From contig NC_049987.1 in NCBI RefSeq assembly GCF_000003815.2, forward strand, positions 22,558,516-22,622,515: a stretch of 64,000 nt of DNA, read 5' to 3'. The first letter of the stretch is position 1; every line of letters starts with the position of its first letter. Position numbers and translations under genes: made by a program. Origin of the DNA: Branchiostoma floridae (lineage: Eukaryota; Chordata; Leptocardii; Amphioxiformes; Branchiostomatidae). The notes under the pieces are model-generated. The model was not told the DNA's origin. It was given only the letters and a program-made list of their open reading frames with translations, and ran no database searches. This document shows, one piece after another, positions 26,401-35,552 of this stretch.

Positions 26401-28009
26401 AAGGACAAACAATATCCACTGAAAGTAAGGCGATATCTCCTGTATCTAGAGGACAAACAGTGCCAACACAAAAGAAAAGATAACCTGTTTTATGCCTCTA
26501 TCGTGTAAACATGTTCATGTCTTGATATCTTTATGTCAATCACTTATCTACATGTAAATAAATTGTGTCTGATGATATTGATTGTATCTCAACAAGGAGG
26601 TTACAAAACCGAACAGGGTTGTGGCCAGGATTTCATTTTAGCGTAGTGGAAAAGGCATGGTAGCAAAATGATATTGGTGTGTAAGGGGGGTCTTGGCCCT
26701 TCCACGGTCAGATTTTGGAAATGTAGAGTTAAGAGTTGGCACTCTGTTACATCACATGCAGGGCTCGAAATACCACCTGCATATGCAGGTTAGTGCAGGT
26801 AAAATAGGAGCTGTGCAGGTATTTTTGGTGTCTACCTGCAACTAACCTGTACTGGTCCATGTACTGGGTTTTATGCTGTAAGTGTACGTGGATTGTTATT
26901 AGCTGCATTGACTGTTACCACCTTTTAAGTATAAAAGAAACAATAGCAATGGTTCCTCAACAATTTTAGTATGATCATTCAGAGTGGTGCAGGTAAATTT
27001 TGTTTGGTGCAGGTATGCAGAAAAAAGTATTTCGAGCCCTGACATGTACTTTGAAGGATTTTTTTGTCAGTTTTGAGTGGCATATCATCATTTTTCATTG
27101 TTCAGACATTGTTAAACAAGCAAATGATAGCAAAGCACCACTACACTAGATAGATATTAGTGCAGTGGCCCTTATTTTAGCATAGTGGTGACAAATTATA
27201 GCGTAGTGGTCCACTATGCTAAAAGTAAAATGCACTAGCTAGAACCCCTGGTAATAAACAAACTGACCTGGATTAAAGAGTAGAGCAGCCATCAGGTAGC
27301 TGTGCTCCTTCATGTCCAGGTCCAGCACCTGGCAACGCTCCACAAAATTCTGTATCTTAGCAACCTCCATCTCCGTGGGAACGCCGTCAACCGACGCCCG
27401 CAGCCTCACGAAGATCTGGCTCTCGCAGCGGGAGACCCTGTCGCCCCCTGTCGGCTCGGTGTGGAATTGCACCCTGTTGCCTCTTGTCGGCTCGGTGTTG
27501 AACTGCACCCTGTCGTACCCTGTCGGCTCGGAGTTGAACTGCGCCCTGTCACCCCCTGCTGGCTCGGTATTGAACTGCACCCTGCTCTGGGCCAGCCCCA
27601 CCGTGAAGAGGTCAGACCAGCCAGAGGTCAGCAGCAGGGCGCGGTCATGGGGGCAAAGGTCGCCAAAGGTCGGGAGGTTCTTGACGAAAGTGAGAGTTCT
27701 GAGTAAAACCTGGCAGGCCTGCTGGTGTGCGAAGCTGGGGTTCCTGAGTGTGACAGCGGTCGGAGAAACGTGCGAGCAACATCCGCACGAACAAAGCAGG
27801 CCGTGGTCGCAGCATGGGTCCATGCCTGGGTCGTCAACTGGGTTATTATTAGGCGGGGCGTGGGGTATACTGGGAGGGATGTCCGATGTGGCTGGGGTGA
27901 TGAGGAGATTGTAGAGGATGCTCTTTTCCGGAGAGAGGGACTTTGGAGGGCAGCGGTCACACGTACCGGTCATCTCATTCAACTGGTCAGCCATGGCACT
28001 AACGCTACA
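8181..28009 (-). CDS. NR0B: NR0B-family orphan nuclear receptor (DAX1/SHP-like), two coding exons
   Basis: Coding exons 27994-27268 and 8425-8181 join in phase 1 to give 323 aa. Seen: an LxxLL-type motif LYNLL at residues 27-31; a Cys-rich stretch at 61-73; then a ligand-binding-domain-like region with LTFVKNLPTF (101-110) and LFTVGLAQ (129-136). The exon junction reads LFNP|DVPGL, and the C-terminus has LFFRPLIG and ends in DMLLKGC. No DNA-binding zinc-finger domain is present. Known: NR0B proteins (DAX1 and SHP) lack a DBD, bind other nuclear receptors through LxxLL-like motifs and repress them, and as I recall both vertebrate genes have a single intron at this LFNP|D position. Human SHP is 257 aa and DAX1 470 aa, so this protein is intermediate. 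Odd: a 4 x 12-residue repeat inside the LBD (138-185), a huge intron, and tandem partial copies of exon 2. I cannot say whether it is nearer DAX1 or SHP; it is probably pro-orthologous to both. A polypyrimidine tract and CAG acceptor at 28010, just upstream of the ATG, suggests at least one more 5' non-coding exon. Confidence 0.9.
8426..8985 (-). repeat. Tandem array: NR0B exon-2 start plus nuclear-receptor half-sites
   Basis: Units of about 160 bp repeat the 5' part of exon 2 with its acceptor AG, followed on the plus strand by a G-rich stretch and a block of AGGTCA-type half-sites. Exon-like starts are at 8588, 8753 and 8912, after the true one at 8425. TCAAGGTCA occurs at 8454, 8613, 8778 and 8936 (spacing 159, 165 and 158). 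The first two copies are open for 33 residues and then hit TAG (8488-8490 and 8653-8655). The third is degenerate (G-rich expansion and deletions). Confidence 0.9.
9312..9500. repeat. Foldback element, TAGCCTGGTATCCAGC family (diverged copy)
   Basis: Left TAGCCTGTATCCATGCC...TAGCTGCCGAGT is inverted at the right as AGACTCGAAAGCTATG...CCCAGGCTA. The clean copy is at 20033-20134. Confidence 0.6.
10968..11345. mobile_element. MITE, GCCAGC/GGCTGGC family
   Basis: Starts TAGCCAGCGCCCGTCCTTCC and ends ACGGAAAATGATTTCAGGCT-GGCTA. Same family as 6010-6298. Confidence 0.7.
11663..12013 (-). mobile_element. CAGGGCTCGAAAT-ended MITE, 5-bp TSD
   Basis: Ends CAGGGCTTGAAAT / ATTTCGAGCCCTG with direct repeat AATGT on both sides. 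Interior has many CCTGCAC blocks. Other copies: 16200-16525, 26759-27041 and 29917-30459. Confidence 0.8.
12290..12825 (+). repeat. Tandem repeat, about 110-bp units
   Basis: Diverged copies of TGGGAGATAT...TTGTCTATGTCCTA...AAAAGTCAGTCCCTGTATAGCAC at about 12293, 12385, 12455 and 12758. Confidence 0.75.
13917..14546. mobile_element. CAGGGTTGGACAAGTCCA...TTGTCCAACCCTG element
   Basis: Inverted ends frame about 630 bp that includes a GC-rich foldback insert (about 13965-14270, with TCGGCGAG...CTCGCCGA). Related copies: 22763-23067 and the end of 32860-32962. Confidence 0.65.
14943..14955 (-). promoter_or_regulatory. Perfect DR1-type nuclear receptor element in NR0B intron
   Basis: TGACCTTTGACCC on the plus strand, i.e. 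GGGTCAAAGGTCA on the gene strand: two half-sites spaced by one base, the class bound by HNF4, RXR heterodimers and COUP-TF. It lies just before the TGACCTTGA-bearing tandem array. Confidence 0.45.
14995..16112 (+). repeat. Tandem repeat array carrying TGACCTTGA sites
   Basis: Diverged units of roughly 130-150 bp share a TTGACCTTGAATTGACACAA-like core, TTTCTTTACATTTT, a gap, CAGGGTCCTTTCTCTAC, CTGACAGAC and TTTTATAGACGATTTTAC. TGACCTTGA (complement of TCAAGGTCA) starts at 15543, 15677, 15826, 15969 and 16098; earlier units have diverged forms. Confidence 0.8.
16200..16525 (+). mobile_element. CAGGGCTCGAAAT MITE with long flanking direct repeat
   Basis: Complete element. Its flanks are CTACTACTGAGAAACGCAAG... 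(16176-16199) and CTACTACTGAAACACAAGCT... (from 16526), a direct repeat of about 23 bp instead of the 5-bp duplication seen at other copies. Confidence 0.75.
16640..17165 (+). repeat. Tandem repeat, three units of about 160 bp
   Basis: Units share AAGCAACCAAAAATATCAC, ATTGGGAC...TTATCCAAC, AAAAACTGTTGCCTGTAACA and CTATCTATAGCT. Confidence 0.85.
17473..17745 (-). CDS. Possible extra NR0B-like exon with a second LxxLL motif
   Basis: An open stretch of 90 codons lies inside the NR0B intron on the same strand. Near its end it reads RCSCPP-LDLKSTILYKLLTES, close to the N-terminal segment of the main exon (CDRCPP...KSILYNLL): a Cys-rich start, then ILYxLL. DAX1 is known for several N-terminal repeats each with an ILYxxL motif, so this may be an alternative first exon, a relic of a repeated N-terminus, or part of a decayed paralogue. 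A stop (17475-17473) comes 5 nt before a good donor CAG|GTAACG (17468|17467), so as it stands it would not join to the LBD in frame. Upstream DNA is GC-richer with a CCGCCC box. Function not established. Confidence 0.4.
   Translation of the reverse strand: MFSSSMGDTRIRQTSTAAPSYHHRTSSEPPHYMKTSQMHVPWVMQARRCSCPPLDLKSTILYKLLTESTAPSSRHMDTGVPNSQQIALTC
17800..19135. promoter_or_regulatory. Candidate regulatory cluster within the NR0B intron
   Basis: Seen: CRE-like TGACGTAT (17933), CCGCCC (near 17964), octamer ATTTGCAT (18221-18228), a perfect 16-bp palindrome TCATGAATATTCATGA (18255-18270), TCAAGGTCA (18555), TGACCTTGA (18955), and HNF1-like GTTATTAATTAAC (19119-19131). It lies upstream, on the gene strand, of the possible extra exon at 17.5 kb. 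This could be an alternative promoter or enhancer; motif evidence only. Confidence 0.3.
19395..19760 (+). repeat. Tandem duplication, about 175-bp units
   Basis: GATTGTACAAACTCTGATAT and TTTTCCATATAAAACTTTCA occur in both 19440-19555 and 19615-19710, with AACTTTGTCTAATC between units. Confidence 0.85.
19962..20490 (+). repeat. Duplicated tRNA-like SINE segments
   Basis: Two to three copies of TATGCATACATGTACACA, CGGCCTTGCCTTTTGACCAA and GTCCTGAGTTTGAATCCGGC. GAGTTTGAATCC resembles a tRNA B-box. The first copy is interrupted by the foldback at 20033-20134. No intact tRNA cloverleaf, so not a tRNA gene. Confidence 0.55.
20033..20134. mobile_element. Foldback MITE TAGCCTGGTATCCAGCCG
   Basis: Arms of about 40 bp (CCTGGTATCCAGCCGTAATT... 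and its near-perfect inverse) inserted into a SINE unit; the CAAGAAGTCCT flank is repeated on both sides. Other copies at 9312-9500 and 59375-59485. Confidence 0.8.
22763..23067. mobile_element. TAGGGTTGGACAAGTCCA...TTGTCCATCCCTG element
   Basis: Same family as 13917-14546, without the GC-rich insert. Confidence 0.65.
24150..25330 (+). repeat. Tandem repeat array in NR0B intron
   Basis: Diverged units share TTTGAAAGAAA(A)GTGACTTTT, CAAGGTTTCTTGACCAGAGC, TGCCAG.GTGAGGTGTT, ATTATCAGGAAA and TCAGACATTCCTAAATTA; two neighbouring units near 24960 and 25090 are almost identical. Confidence 0.8.
25349..25412. promoter_or_regulatory. Nuclear receptor half-site cluster
   Basis: Within about 60 bp: CTGACCCTGAC, TGACCTTGGGGTCAAAGG and TCAAGGTCA (25401-25409). 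Both orientations of the half-site occur. It lies about 1.9 kb downstream of the NR0B first coding exon. Confidence 0.35.
26614..27250. mobile_element. Transposable element abutting the NR0B splice donor
   Basis: Starts CAGGGTTGTGGCCAGGATTT, ends AGCTAGAACCCCTG. A related copy begins at 32584. The CAGGGCTCGAAAT MITE (26759-27041) is nested in it. Its right end is about 17 bp from the NR0B exon donor. Confidence 0.7.
26759..27041 (+). mobile_element. CAGGGCTCGAAAT MITE, 5-bp TSD ACATG
   Basis: Perfect CAGGGCTCGAAAT / ATTTCGAGCCCTG ends and ACATG on both sides. Confidence 0.85.
27268..28009 (-). CDS. NR0B: NR0B exon with start codon (N-terminus and first half of LBD)
   Basis: The exon starts at 28009 after a pyrimidine-rich tract ending ...CCACAG. 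The ATG is at 27994 (MADQLNEMTG). It ends ...AATCCAG|GTCAGT at 27268, phase 1, and encodes residues 1-242. The start is chosen because it is the first in-frame ATG after the acceptor and lies just before the Cys/LYNLL motif, as in SHP. A transposable element ends only about 17 bp beyond the donor. Confidence 0.88.
27440..27583 (-). repeat. 36-bp coding minisatellite, four in-frame copies inside NR0B LBD
   Basis: Residues 138-185 are four 12-residue units: RVQFNTEPAGGD, RAQFNSEPTGYD, RVQFNTEPTRGN and RVQFHTEPTGGD. The unit resembles the LAQDRLQFET segment that follows the conserved LxLAQ in human DAX1, so it looks like an in-frame expansion of a native segment rather than foreign sequence. The DNA copies are close to identical, which implies recent amplification or homogenisation. 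Confidence 0.9.
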
Positions 28010-28589
28010 CTGTGGATGAAAGACAAGAAGAAAACAAACATCACAATCTGAAAACAGGTTTGTTATGATTCACTGATATTCAGAGATATGCCGCATGTAC
28101 AACACATAGATCCGGGTTTACCTAAACACCTCAAATGACCTTAAACAACCGTGTACATGGGTAAACGACCTTGTGTGCATGGTGCTCTGGATACATTGTA
28201 TTATGATGCATTTCTGAATTGAAGAAATGCAGCAAGACCTAATTATTTACTAGTTACACACAAAAACAATTTTTAATGGGGGTAATTAATAACAGGAGAC
28301 AACTTTAACTGCTGCACAGGCTGAAAACAAGTGAATTTCACACATCATATTATTAATGTCAACATGTACGATTATGTCAGATGATATTGAGAAGAGGCTT
28401 CTTACTTTAGATAATACATGACATTGTACAACATTCATATAATGTATGTTCAATGGTACCAAACATCAGCATGCACTATGTAATGTGTTGTTTTAATGAC
28501 TAGCATACAAATATATCAATACCATTGAAACATTAATATTAGTTGTGCATCAGTACATGATTATTCTAAAAATGATGACCAATTGTTAT

Positions 28590-29350
28590 GTCAGGACAAT
28601 TCAGGATATCCAAGAGATGATCCTGCAAGTCTGTACATTTTGAATAAACATGTCAAACTGGATTGTTGCAATTTCAATATAGTAAAAAATCATGACGATC
28701 TGTCAACCCCTTCAGTTATTCTCCTTCAATGTCCGAAACTAAACTGGCTCCAGCAGTTCCAAAAAATCCGCTAGGGGGCCCAAAAATACACCTGGTGACT
28801 TACTCTCTATCCCAAGAGCTATCTACCACTAAAAATCATGACCGTAACATGTCCAGAACTCAAGATATCAAACCCAGAAATAATGCTGCAGTACCATAGC
28901 AAGCTGCTAGGGAGCCCAAAATCTAATCGTTTCAAGGTCTCTACAAGACCTACCCGGCACGTACCAAATCATGCTGGTCAACTACAAACAATGTACACAC
29001 ACACAAATATATATTACCGAAAATATAATCTTCCTGTGAAGATAACATAAATAAAATGAGGGGCCAAAACTCAGGTCACTTCTTCCTGAGCACAAGAGCT
29101 AATGCCCCAAAATTGTGACCATAGCTTGTTCATATATAGCTTGTTCAGAACGCAAGATATCAAAACCGGAAGTTCCGCTGCAGTACCAAGGGAAGATGTT
29201 AGGGGGCCTAAAATCTTATAATTTCTAGCTCTTGTAACACCCCACCAACACACCAAGTATGATCATGAAGCCAATCCATCCAGCCATTCTTGAGTTATCT
29301 TGCTCACAGACACGCACAGACACACATACAGACACACACACAGACACAAA
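28590..29350. repeat. Interspersed repeat with CTAGGGGGCC blocks, then CA microsatellite
   Basis: Three diverged blocks (around 28770, 28910 and 29200) share CTAGGGGGCCCAAAATC and a CAGTACCA segment, followed by ACACAGACACAC repeats at 29305-29350. A related fragment is at 42757-42850. No gene recognised. Confidence 0.6.
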
Positions 29351-29916
29351 CACAAACGCTAGTGAAAATATATTCAAAATGTATCTTTACCCAGATCTGG
29401 AAACTGCAGCATAGAAATGCAGCGGAGGCAGTCCCACTGTAACATGGGGCAAATGGCAGTCTACATGGACCGTTTGGCATAGTTCCACACGTCACAAGAA
29501 AGGTGGAAGAACGAGTCAAACGAACATCCAATGGAAATAGCGTCTGAAGTCATATTGTACAGCCTTGCCTACACTGGGACAGCTTTATTCTGATTCCATT
29601 CATACCACTCTTGTTGAGTAAAAATTATTGAGTCATTCCTCATGGCGGCAAAAACACTTCTTTTTAAGCTGTACCCCCCTACATGTGAGTATATGTGTGG
29701 TAGTGTCTAATGATCTACAAGTTGCATCCTTGCCAAGTGTAGATTGCATCAGAACAATACCAGGAACAGAGGCTATTATGGATGTTATAGAAACAGTTAC
29801 AAGGGTAAGTTCCTGGAAATGCTTTGTGTACAAAATAATCCAATTTCCACATGATGCAATATGGGCTGAGAGATCTAGATGTGCACCAGGCTTAATGTGG
29901 TATAGAAGTTAAATCA

Positions 29917-30459
29917 GGGCTCGAAATAATTCACTTTGTCTTCTCGGTACCAAACTTTCACGGTCTGAGAAAATTTAACTTGTTCTTGGAACTAAATGTT
30001 CACTGTTGCGGCAAGTGCACATAAAAAAAGTCTGTGAATTATTTGTTATCAGTAATGATGAGTTCACGTTACAGTCGTCACAGTGAAAACCGTGAAGTGT
30101 TATGTTATGTACATTAAAAAAATCAGGAATTACAGTATCACCTGCATATCCAGGTTAGTGCAGGTAAAATTGGAGCTGTGCAGGTATTTCTGGTGTCTAC
30201 CTGAACCTAACCTGTACTGGTCCATGTATACTGGGTTTTATACATAAATGTTCTATGATGTAGGTGTGTGTGGATTGTTATCAGCTGCATTGATAAAGTA
30301 TGAAAGAAAAAATAGCAATGCAGGGTTCCTGAACAATTTTAGTATGATTCATAATTCTTAAGTTCAGAATGGTGCAGGTCAAATTTGTCTGGTGCAGGTA
30401 ATTTTCAATGTTACCAGCACCAGTGCTGGTATACGCAGAAAAAAGTATTTTGAGCCCTG
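29917..30459 (+). mobile_element. CAGGGCTCGAAAT-ended element, longer form, TSD TAAAT
   Basis: CAGGGCTCGAAATAATTC at the left, TTTTGAGCCCTG at the right, TAAAT on both sides. The left 200 bp differs from the other copies; the right part is the usual CCTGCA-rich body, so this is a composite. Confidence 0.7.
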
Positions 30460-31094
30460 TAAATGGTAGAAGAACGGTTACCTACTGAAATACGCTTATA
30501 CTTACGATGCAGGCTAACTGAAAACTATGCATTTGCGTACATGTAAAGATGCCTTGGGGGTTTTCAGAACACAATAATTATAGACCAATCTAGAGGTGAT
30601 ATAAAATAGCACTGACAATTTTACCCAATGAAACAGGCTTAAATGCTGAAAGCCGTAAACTCTATTTTTTTCCCACAGTTTAGGGCTGCCTCCAGCCAGG
30701 GACAAAAATTAGGACAAAAATTTCATCCCTTACATGAAACTGATGGAAATGCATTTTTTTACGCTCATAATAAAAGATTTTCAAATGAATGGAACCATGC
30801 AGATAGAACCTATTATCAATGGATGGAATGGAAAAAAAAAAAGTCTGGAGATATTATGAGCCCTGCTACAGTTGTGAGTATCCCACATGCATTCATGTAG
30901 TAAACTTGTTTCTAGTCTAGATGAGCATGAGATGAGATGAGCATGAGTCATGAAATGAAACTGATGGAAAATTTTTTTCCACACTTGAAATAACAGATTT
31001 ACATGATATGAGTCAGATACTGATGAGATAGGCCCCAATTATCAATGAATGGAATGAAAGAAAGAAAAATCTAAATTGTGAATATCCCACATGC

Positions 31095-31305
31095 ATTCAT
31101 ATATCACGGTAAATGCAGAAATGTTCACGGTGGTTTTATGTTTGCTGTATTCACGTGGCCGCTTCACCGCGAACTCAAAACCACCGCAAACATTTTCCTC
31201 TTCAGGACATGGTGCTACCGCGAACTTAAAACTGACACAAACACTCCATTCCCACCACCGCAAAGTTATATCCACAAGAACTCAAATGCATTTTTACAGT
31301 AAACT
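31095..31305. mobile_element. ACCGCGAACTTAAAACC-type MITE
   Basis: Contains TTCACGGTGGTTTTATGTTTG and CTACCGCGAACTTAAAAC. A second copy is at 37735-37945. The ends TTTACTGTAAATG and CATTTTTTTTACAGTA are inverted in the second copy. Confidence 0.75.
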
Positions 31306-32583
31306 TGCCTCCAGATGAGTAGCCATAACCTCAGCAGACCTTCCCTCAGCAGCTCTGAAAGTTCATCAACCCCAAATGAAAGATGTCACAGCTGCTGAGG
31401 GCCCAACCCACACTTCCTCATGATCGCAAATCACCCCAAAATGTATTTATGCATTTAGGTCAACACTTTATAAATTTGCAGGGACAATTAGGTAGGACCA
31501 GCAGGGAGGTGTGAGAAGGGTCAGGGGTCACGGTGATCCATCATGGCCGCTCTGACCTTCAGCACACAAAGGTCATGTTCTCTCCAGGACCGGCTAGCCA
31601 GGGCTGATCCAATGGAACGTGCTGGTTTCAGGACAAACCTAATAAAGTTGCCATTTTTTCTAAAAAAAAATTTTGACTACATTGTTAAGCAGGTGATTAT
31701 CACTAAAGCTGTGACACATTGGCACTGGTGTTGCATCCGATTGATTTGACAAAGTGTAACATATAATTTCATTGATGAAAAACAAAATATTTTTTACACT
31801 TTGGGTGTTTTGTTGCCTTTTTAGTCATACTAAGTCTTGTATGTATTGCATGACATTCCATCATAATTCAAGGGTAAGACAAGTCCAATTTAGGATGCAG
31901 CAATGCAGCATCAGGGAGGCACAAAATTAAGGGCAGGGTTGAACAGAATAGGTTTTCTTATTTTCCTTGTTTAGTTGATCTGTTACAATTCACTGTAAGT
32001 CCTTCAAACCAGATGCAATCTGAACTCATGTAATTATTAATCAATAGATGTTGATAATTTCAATAGATAATAATGTTGACAATAAATAAAGTGGGTCACG
32101 CTCACTTTCGAGTAGTCTCTTTTTACAATCATGTTAATCACTGTTCAGTATCACATGAATGTTCCTACCATGTATTTGCAACGTATTATAAACTTTCTAC
32201 CATTGTCAAAATGATGTGTAAACATGACGCAAACCCCACACTTGCACTGTAGCTGCCCAGAGAGAAACATTAAAGCTAATCCCTCTATCCATCGTCCTGT
32301 CATCGTGATTGATCGGCCTGATAAAGGCCCAGGTTTCTGGAACAAACTGGCCCTAATGTCCCCTTCTGTTCGATAACCAAACCCCTCATTCCAGATGCGC
32401 GGCACCCCTCATTTGGATGCCTCGCACGGCGGGGAGCGGAATCCACTCAATATCAAGGACGTTCGCTGTCTCAAGTGACCTTGACAATCAATCTCGCGGC
32501 CACAAAAGCGCTTCCCGGAATCCAGCCATGGATGTCCGTGTTTTATAGCCAGGATGCCAGACTGTTTCCAGGGTGCATTTAAA

Positions 32584-32962
32584 CAGGGTTCTAGCCAGGC
32601 CATCATTTTATTTTAGCGTAATGGTAATGGCTTGGTAGCAAAGTGACCAATCAGGAGGGTGGTGTGGAAGGGGGTCTTGGCCCTTCCATGGTGAGATTTT
32701 TGAAAATGTAGAGTAAAAAGTTGGCACTCTGTAAACATCATACATAATTTGAAGGATTTTTTGGTCAGTTTTGAGTGGCATATTATAATTTTTCATTGTT
32801 CAGACATTGATTAGACATTGTTTGTAAATGATAGTTTAGTACACTAATACGCCAGTTAAAAATTAGAATTTTGGGCAAGTCAAAAATTGGTTTGGGCAAG
32901 TTAATCTTTTATGTGCTTGTCCAAAAGGACAAGTGAATTTTAGAAAACTTGTCCAACCCTGG
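32584..32962. mobile_element. Fragments of two element families
   Basis: CAGGGTTCTAGCCAGGCC and TTAGCGTAATGG... match 26614-27250; from about 32875 GGCAAGTCAAAAATTGG to TTGTCCAACCCTG matches the 13917-14546 family. Confidence 0.65.
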
Positions 32963-33839
32963 GCTTATTACTAACTAAAGGGACTGGAAGCCAGGCTATC
33001 CATGCTGTGGCTCTATATACAGAGTCCAGAGGCACTTGATCTAAATCATTCCAATTCACCAAGCTCTTCTTTAACTCTGTTCTCTCTAATACCCTGATCA
33101 GAGAAAGAATCGTAAAAATTGGCCAAAACAGGGAGAGTAATTTGCTGGGGGATTCAGGCGGTCAGCAAGCCCTTTGCAGTTTTCACAGTGAATGACTCTT
33201 ATTTAGGCCAATCTATCACCAACATAGGAGGGTCTCCATGCTCCATTCTAAGGCGTAGGCAGCCTATTTTTATTTCCCGTAACTCGGGAAAACAATCTTA
33301 TCTACAAAATGTACGTAATTCGCAGCGAGGTGACCAAATTTTGCATAATTGCCTTCCTTGATTTAGTGTAATACATAGGGGGTTCTTCTGAATTCAGCGT
33401 AAATCGTTGTCTGGACCCCCCCCATACAGACCCTCACATAGGAGCCCCATTGAAGGCTTTATCCAAAAATCGTGGCAAACCAGTGGGAACATTATACACA
33501 CTGTTGTTGTTAATTATAGACACAAAGTGCAGGACCATTAGGGGGTAATCTGATACATTGTAATCTGATCTGTACACCCTTTCCTGGAAACTACAGTAGC
33601 GGGAATATGGTTTGTTGTGAATCGACCGATCTGTAGGACCATCACTACGTAATTTGATCTGGACAAAGTAGACCCATTGTAATCGCACAGTTATTGCCAC
33701 TTCCTAATGGCAGCTTTACCTAAAAATCTATGGCAAACATTATCTGACATTTTTAGAGCAAATCGATGGTAGATGCGTAACTGACAGTGTAATCTGACCT
33801 GTTCTGCACACAATTTTGTAATCTGACCTTTAAACAATT

Positions 33840-35400
33840 ATTTATAATTTCCTCTAGTATTCCGAGATACAGTCACACCATCCTTTGTTCCCACTATCAA
33901 AATTAAAACAATGTGAACTACTCTACTTTCCCCCCTAATTGCTAAGATTACTGACTGGCTTATTAAATGTATTTACGGCAAATCCTGTCTTCTATGACAG
34001 AATGAGAGAGTAAATGTGTCCCATGCTTGCCTTGACTCTCTACAGTACATATTTCCTGACCATCGTTTGTTCCCACCATCAAAATGATTAATCAAACATG
34101 TTTAGCTACTCCCTTATTCATCATTTCATGGCCGCAATATGGGATCTATCTACAGTATGTATGTCCTTTCATCTGTGACTGAGAGTAAAACACTATTTAA
34201 GGTGCATCCTTTGACCAGTGACTGAGAGTAAAAACATGTCCCTATGATGGTTGCCTGGACTCTACAGCACAACTTACTGACCATCTTTTTGTTCCAAACA
34301 TCAAAATTAAATGCTGTGAACTACTCTCTTTTCCCCTAATCACTAAAATTACTGACCACTATCATATCAAATCTATTTACAGCACATCCTTTCTTCTATG
34401 ACTCAGAGTGAGACTAAAAACATATCCCAAGATACGGTGAAACCATCTTTCGTTCTCACCATCAAAATCAAAACACTGTGAACTACTACCTTTTCCCTAA
34501 TAATCACTAAAATTACCAGCAGCAATATCAAATGTATTTACACTAAATTACAGCGTGCCAATTCATCTGTGACTGAGAGTAAAACAGTATTTAAGGCACA
34601 TCCTTTGACCTGTGACTGAGAGTAAAAACATGTCCCTATGATGGTTGCCTGGACTTGACAGCACATATTTCCTGACCAGCTTTGTTCCAAACATCAAAAT
34701 TAAATGCTGTGAACTACTCTCTTTTCCCCTAATCACTAAAATTACTGACCACTATCATATCAAATCTATTTATGACACATCCTTGAGACTAAAAACATAT
34801 CCCAAGATACAGTGAAACCATCTTTTGTTCTCACCATAAAAATCAAAACAATGTGACCTACTACCTTTTCCCTAATCACTAAAATTACCAGCAGCAATAT
34901 CAAATGTATTTACACTAAATTACAGTGTGCCTATTCATCTGTGACTGAGAGTAAAACAATATTACAGCACATCCTTTGACCAGTGACTGAGAGTAAAAAC
35001 ATGTCCCTATGATGGTTGCCTGGACAGCACAATTCAGTGACCTTCCTTGTTCCAACCTTCTCAGAATTAAAATCAAAATACTGTGACCTACATACTCCCT
35101 TTTTTCTTAATTGCTAAAATTACTGACCACAATATCATATCTATTTCCAGCATCACCACAGTCCTTTGATCAGTGACTGAGAGTAAAACATGTCCCATGC
35201 TTTCATGGACTGACTACAGCACATAATTCCCTACCATCTTTGTTCCCACCATCAAAAACAAAGCAATGTGAACTACTCCCTCTTCCTAAGATCACTAAAA
35301 TTATTGACCACTTCATGTATATCAAATGCATTTATATGTAGCATGTGCTTTGATCAGTGACTGAGAGTAAAACATGTCCTATGCTTCCTGGACTGTACCT
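33840..35400 (+). repeat. Satellite-like array built from the PAAF1 CDS end and 3' flank
   Basis: About eight diverged units share GTGACTGAGAGTAAAA, CATGTCCCATGC, CTCTACAGCACATATTTCCT, CACCATCAAAATTAAAACA, GTGAACTACTCCCTTTTCC and CACTAAAATTACTGACCAC. The unit abutting PAAF1 contains its stop codon and last codons (CTACAGCACATAT is the complement of ATATGTGCTGTAG). Confidence 0.85.
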
Positions 35401-35552
35401 CTACAGCACATATCTCCTCACGACCCCATCTCTGCACGCGGTGTAAACACAGTTCCCACAGCCGGCCACGCGGTACATCGGGTCGCAGTCCGGACCTGTC
35501 AGCATCACCGGTACCGTCTCCTCAACCCCTGGGAGGAAGCTGGTCCCATCTC
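35401..35552 (-). CDS. PAAF1: PAAF1 exon 11 (last) with stop codon
   Basis: Acceptor CCTTACAG. Encodes GDGTSFLPGVEETVPVMLTG, PDCDPMYRVAG, CVYTACRDGVVRRYVL and TAG at 35403-35401. Matches the human C-terminal LTGADCDPVYKVA...CRDGLVRRYQL. The last codons are part of the sequence repeated downstream in a tandem array. Confidence 0.94.

Noticed and set aside
27302-28051. Plus-strand open frames opposite the NR0B exon (134, 200 and 108 codons)
   Set aside because: Shadows of the real minus-strand exon; the reading matches no family, whereas the minus frame is clearly NR0B.
29389-29530. Possible 5' non-coding exon of NR0B ending CAGATCTGG|GTAAAG
   Set aside because: An acceptor at 28010 implies some upstream exon, but nothing besides this donor supports this particular one.
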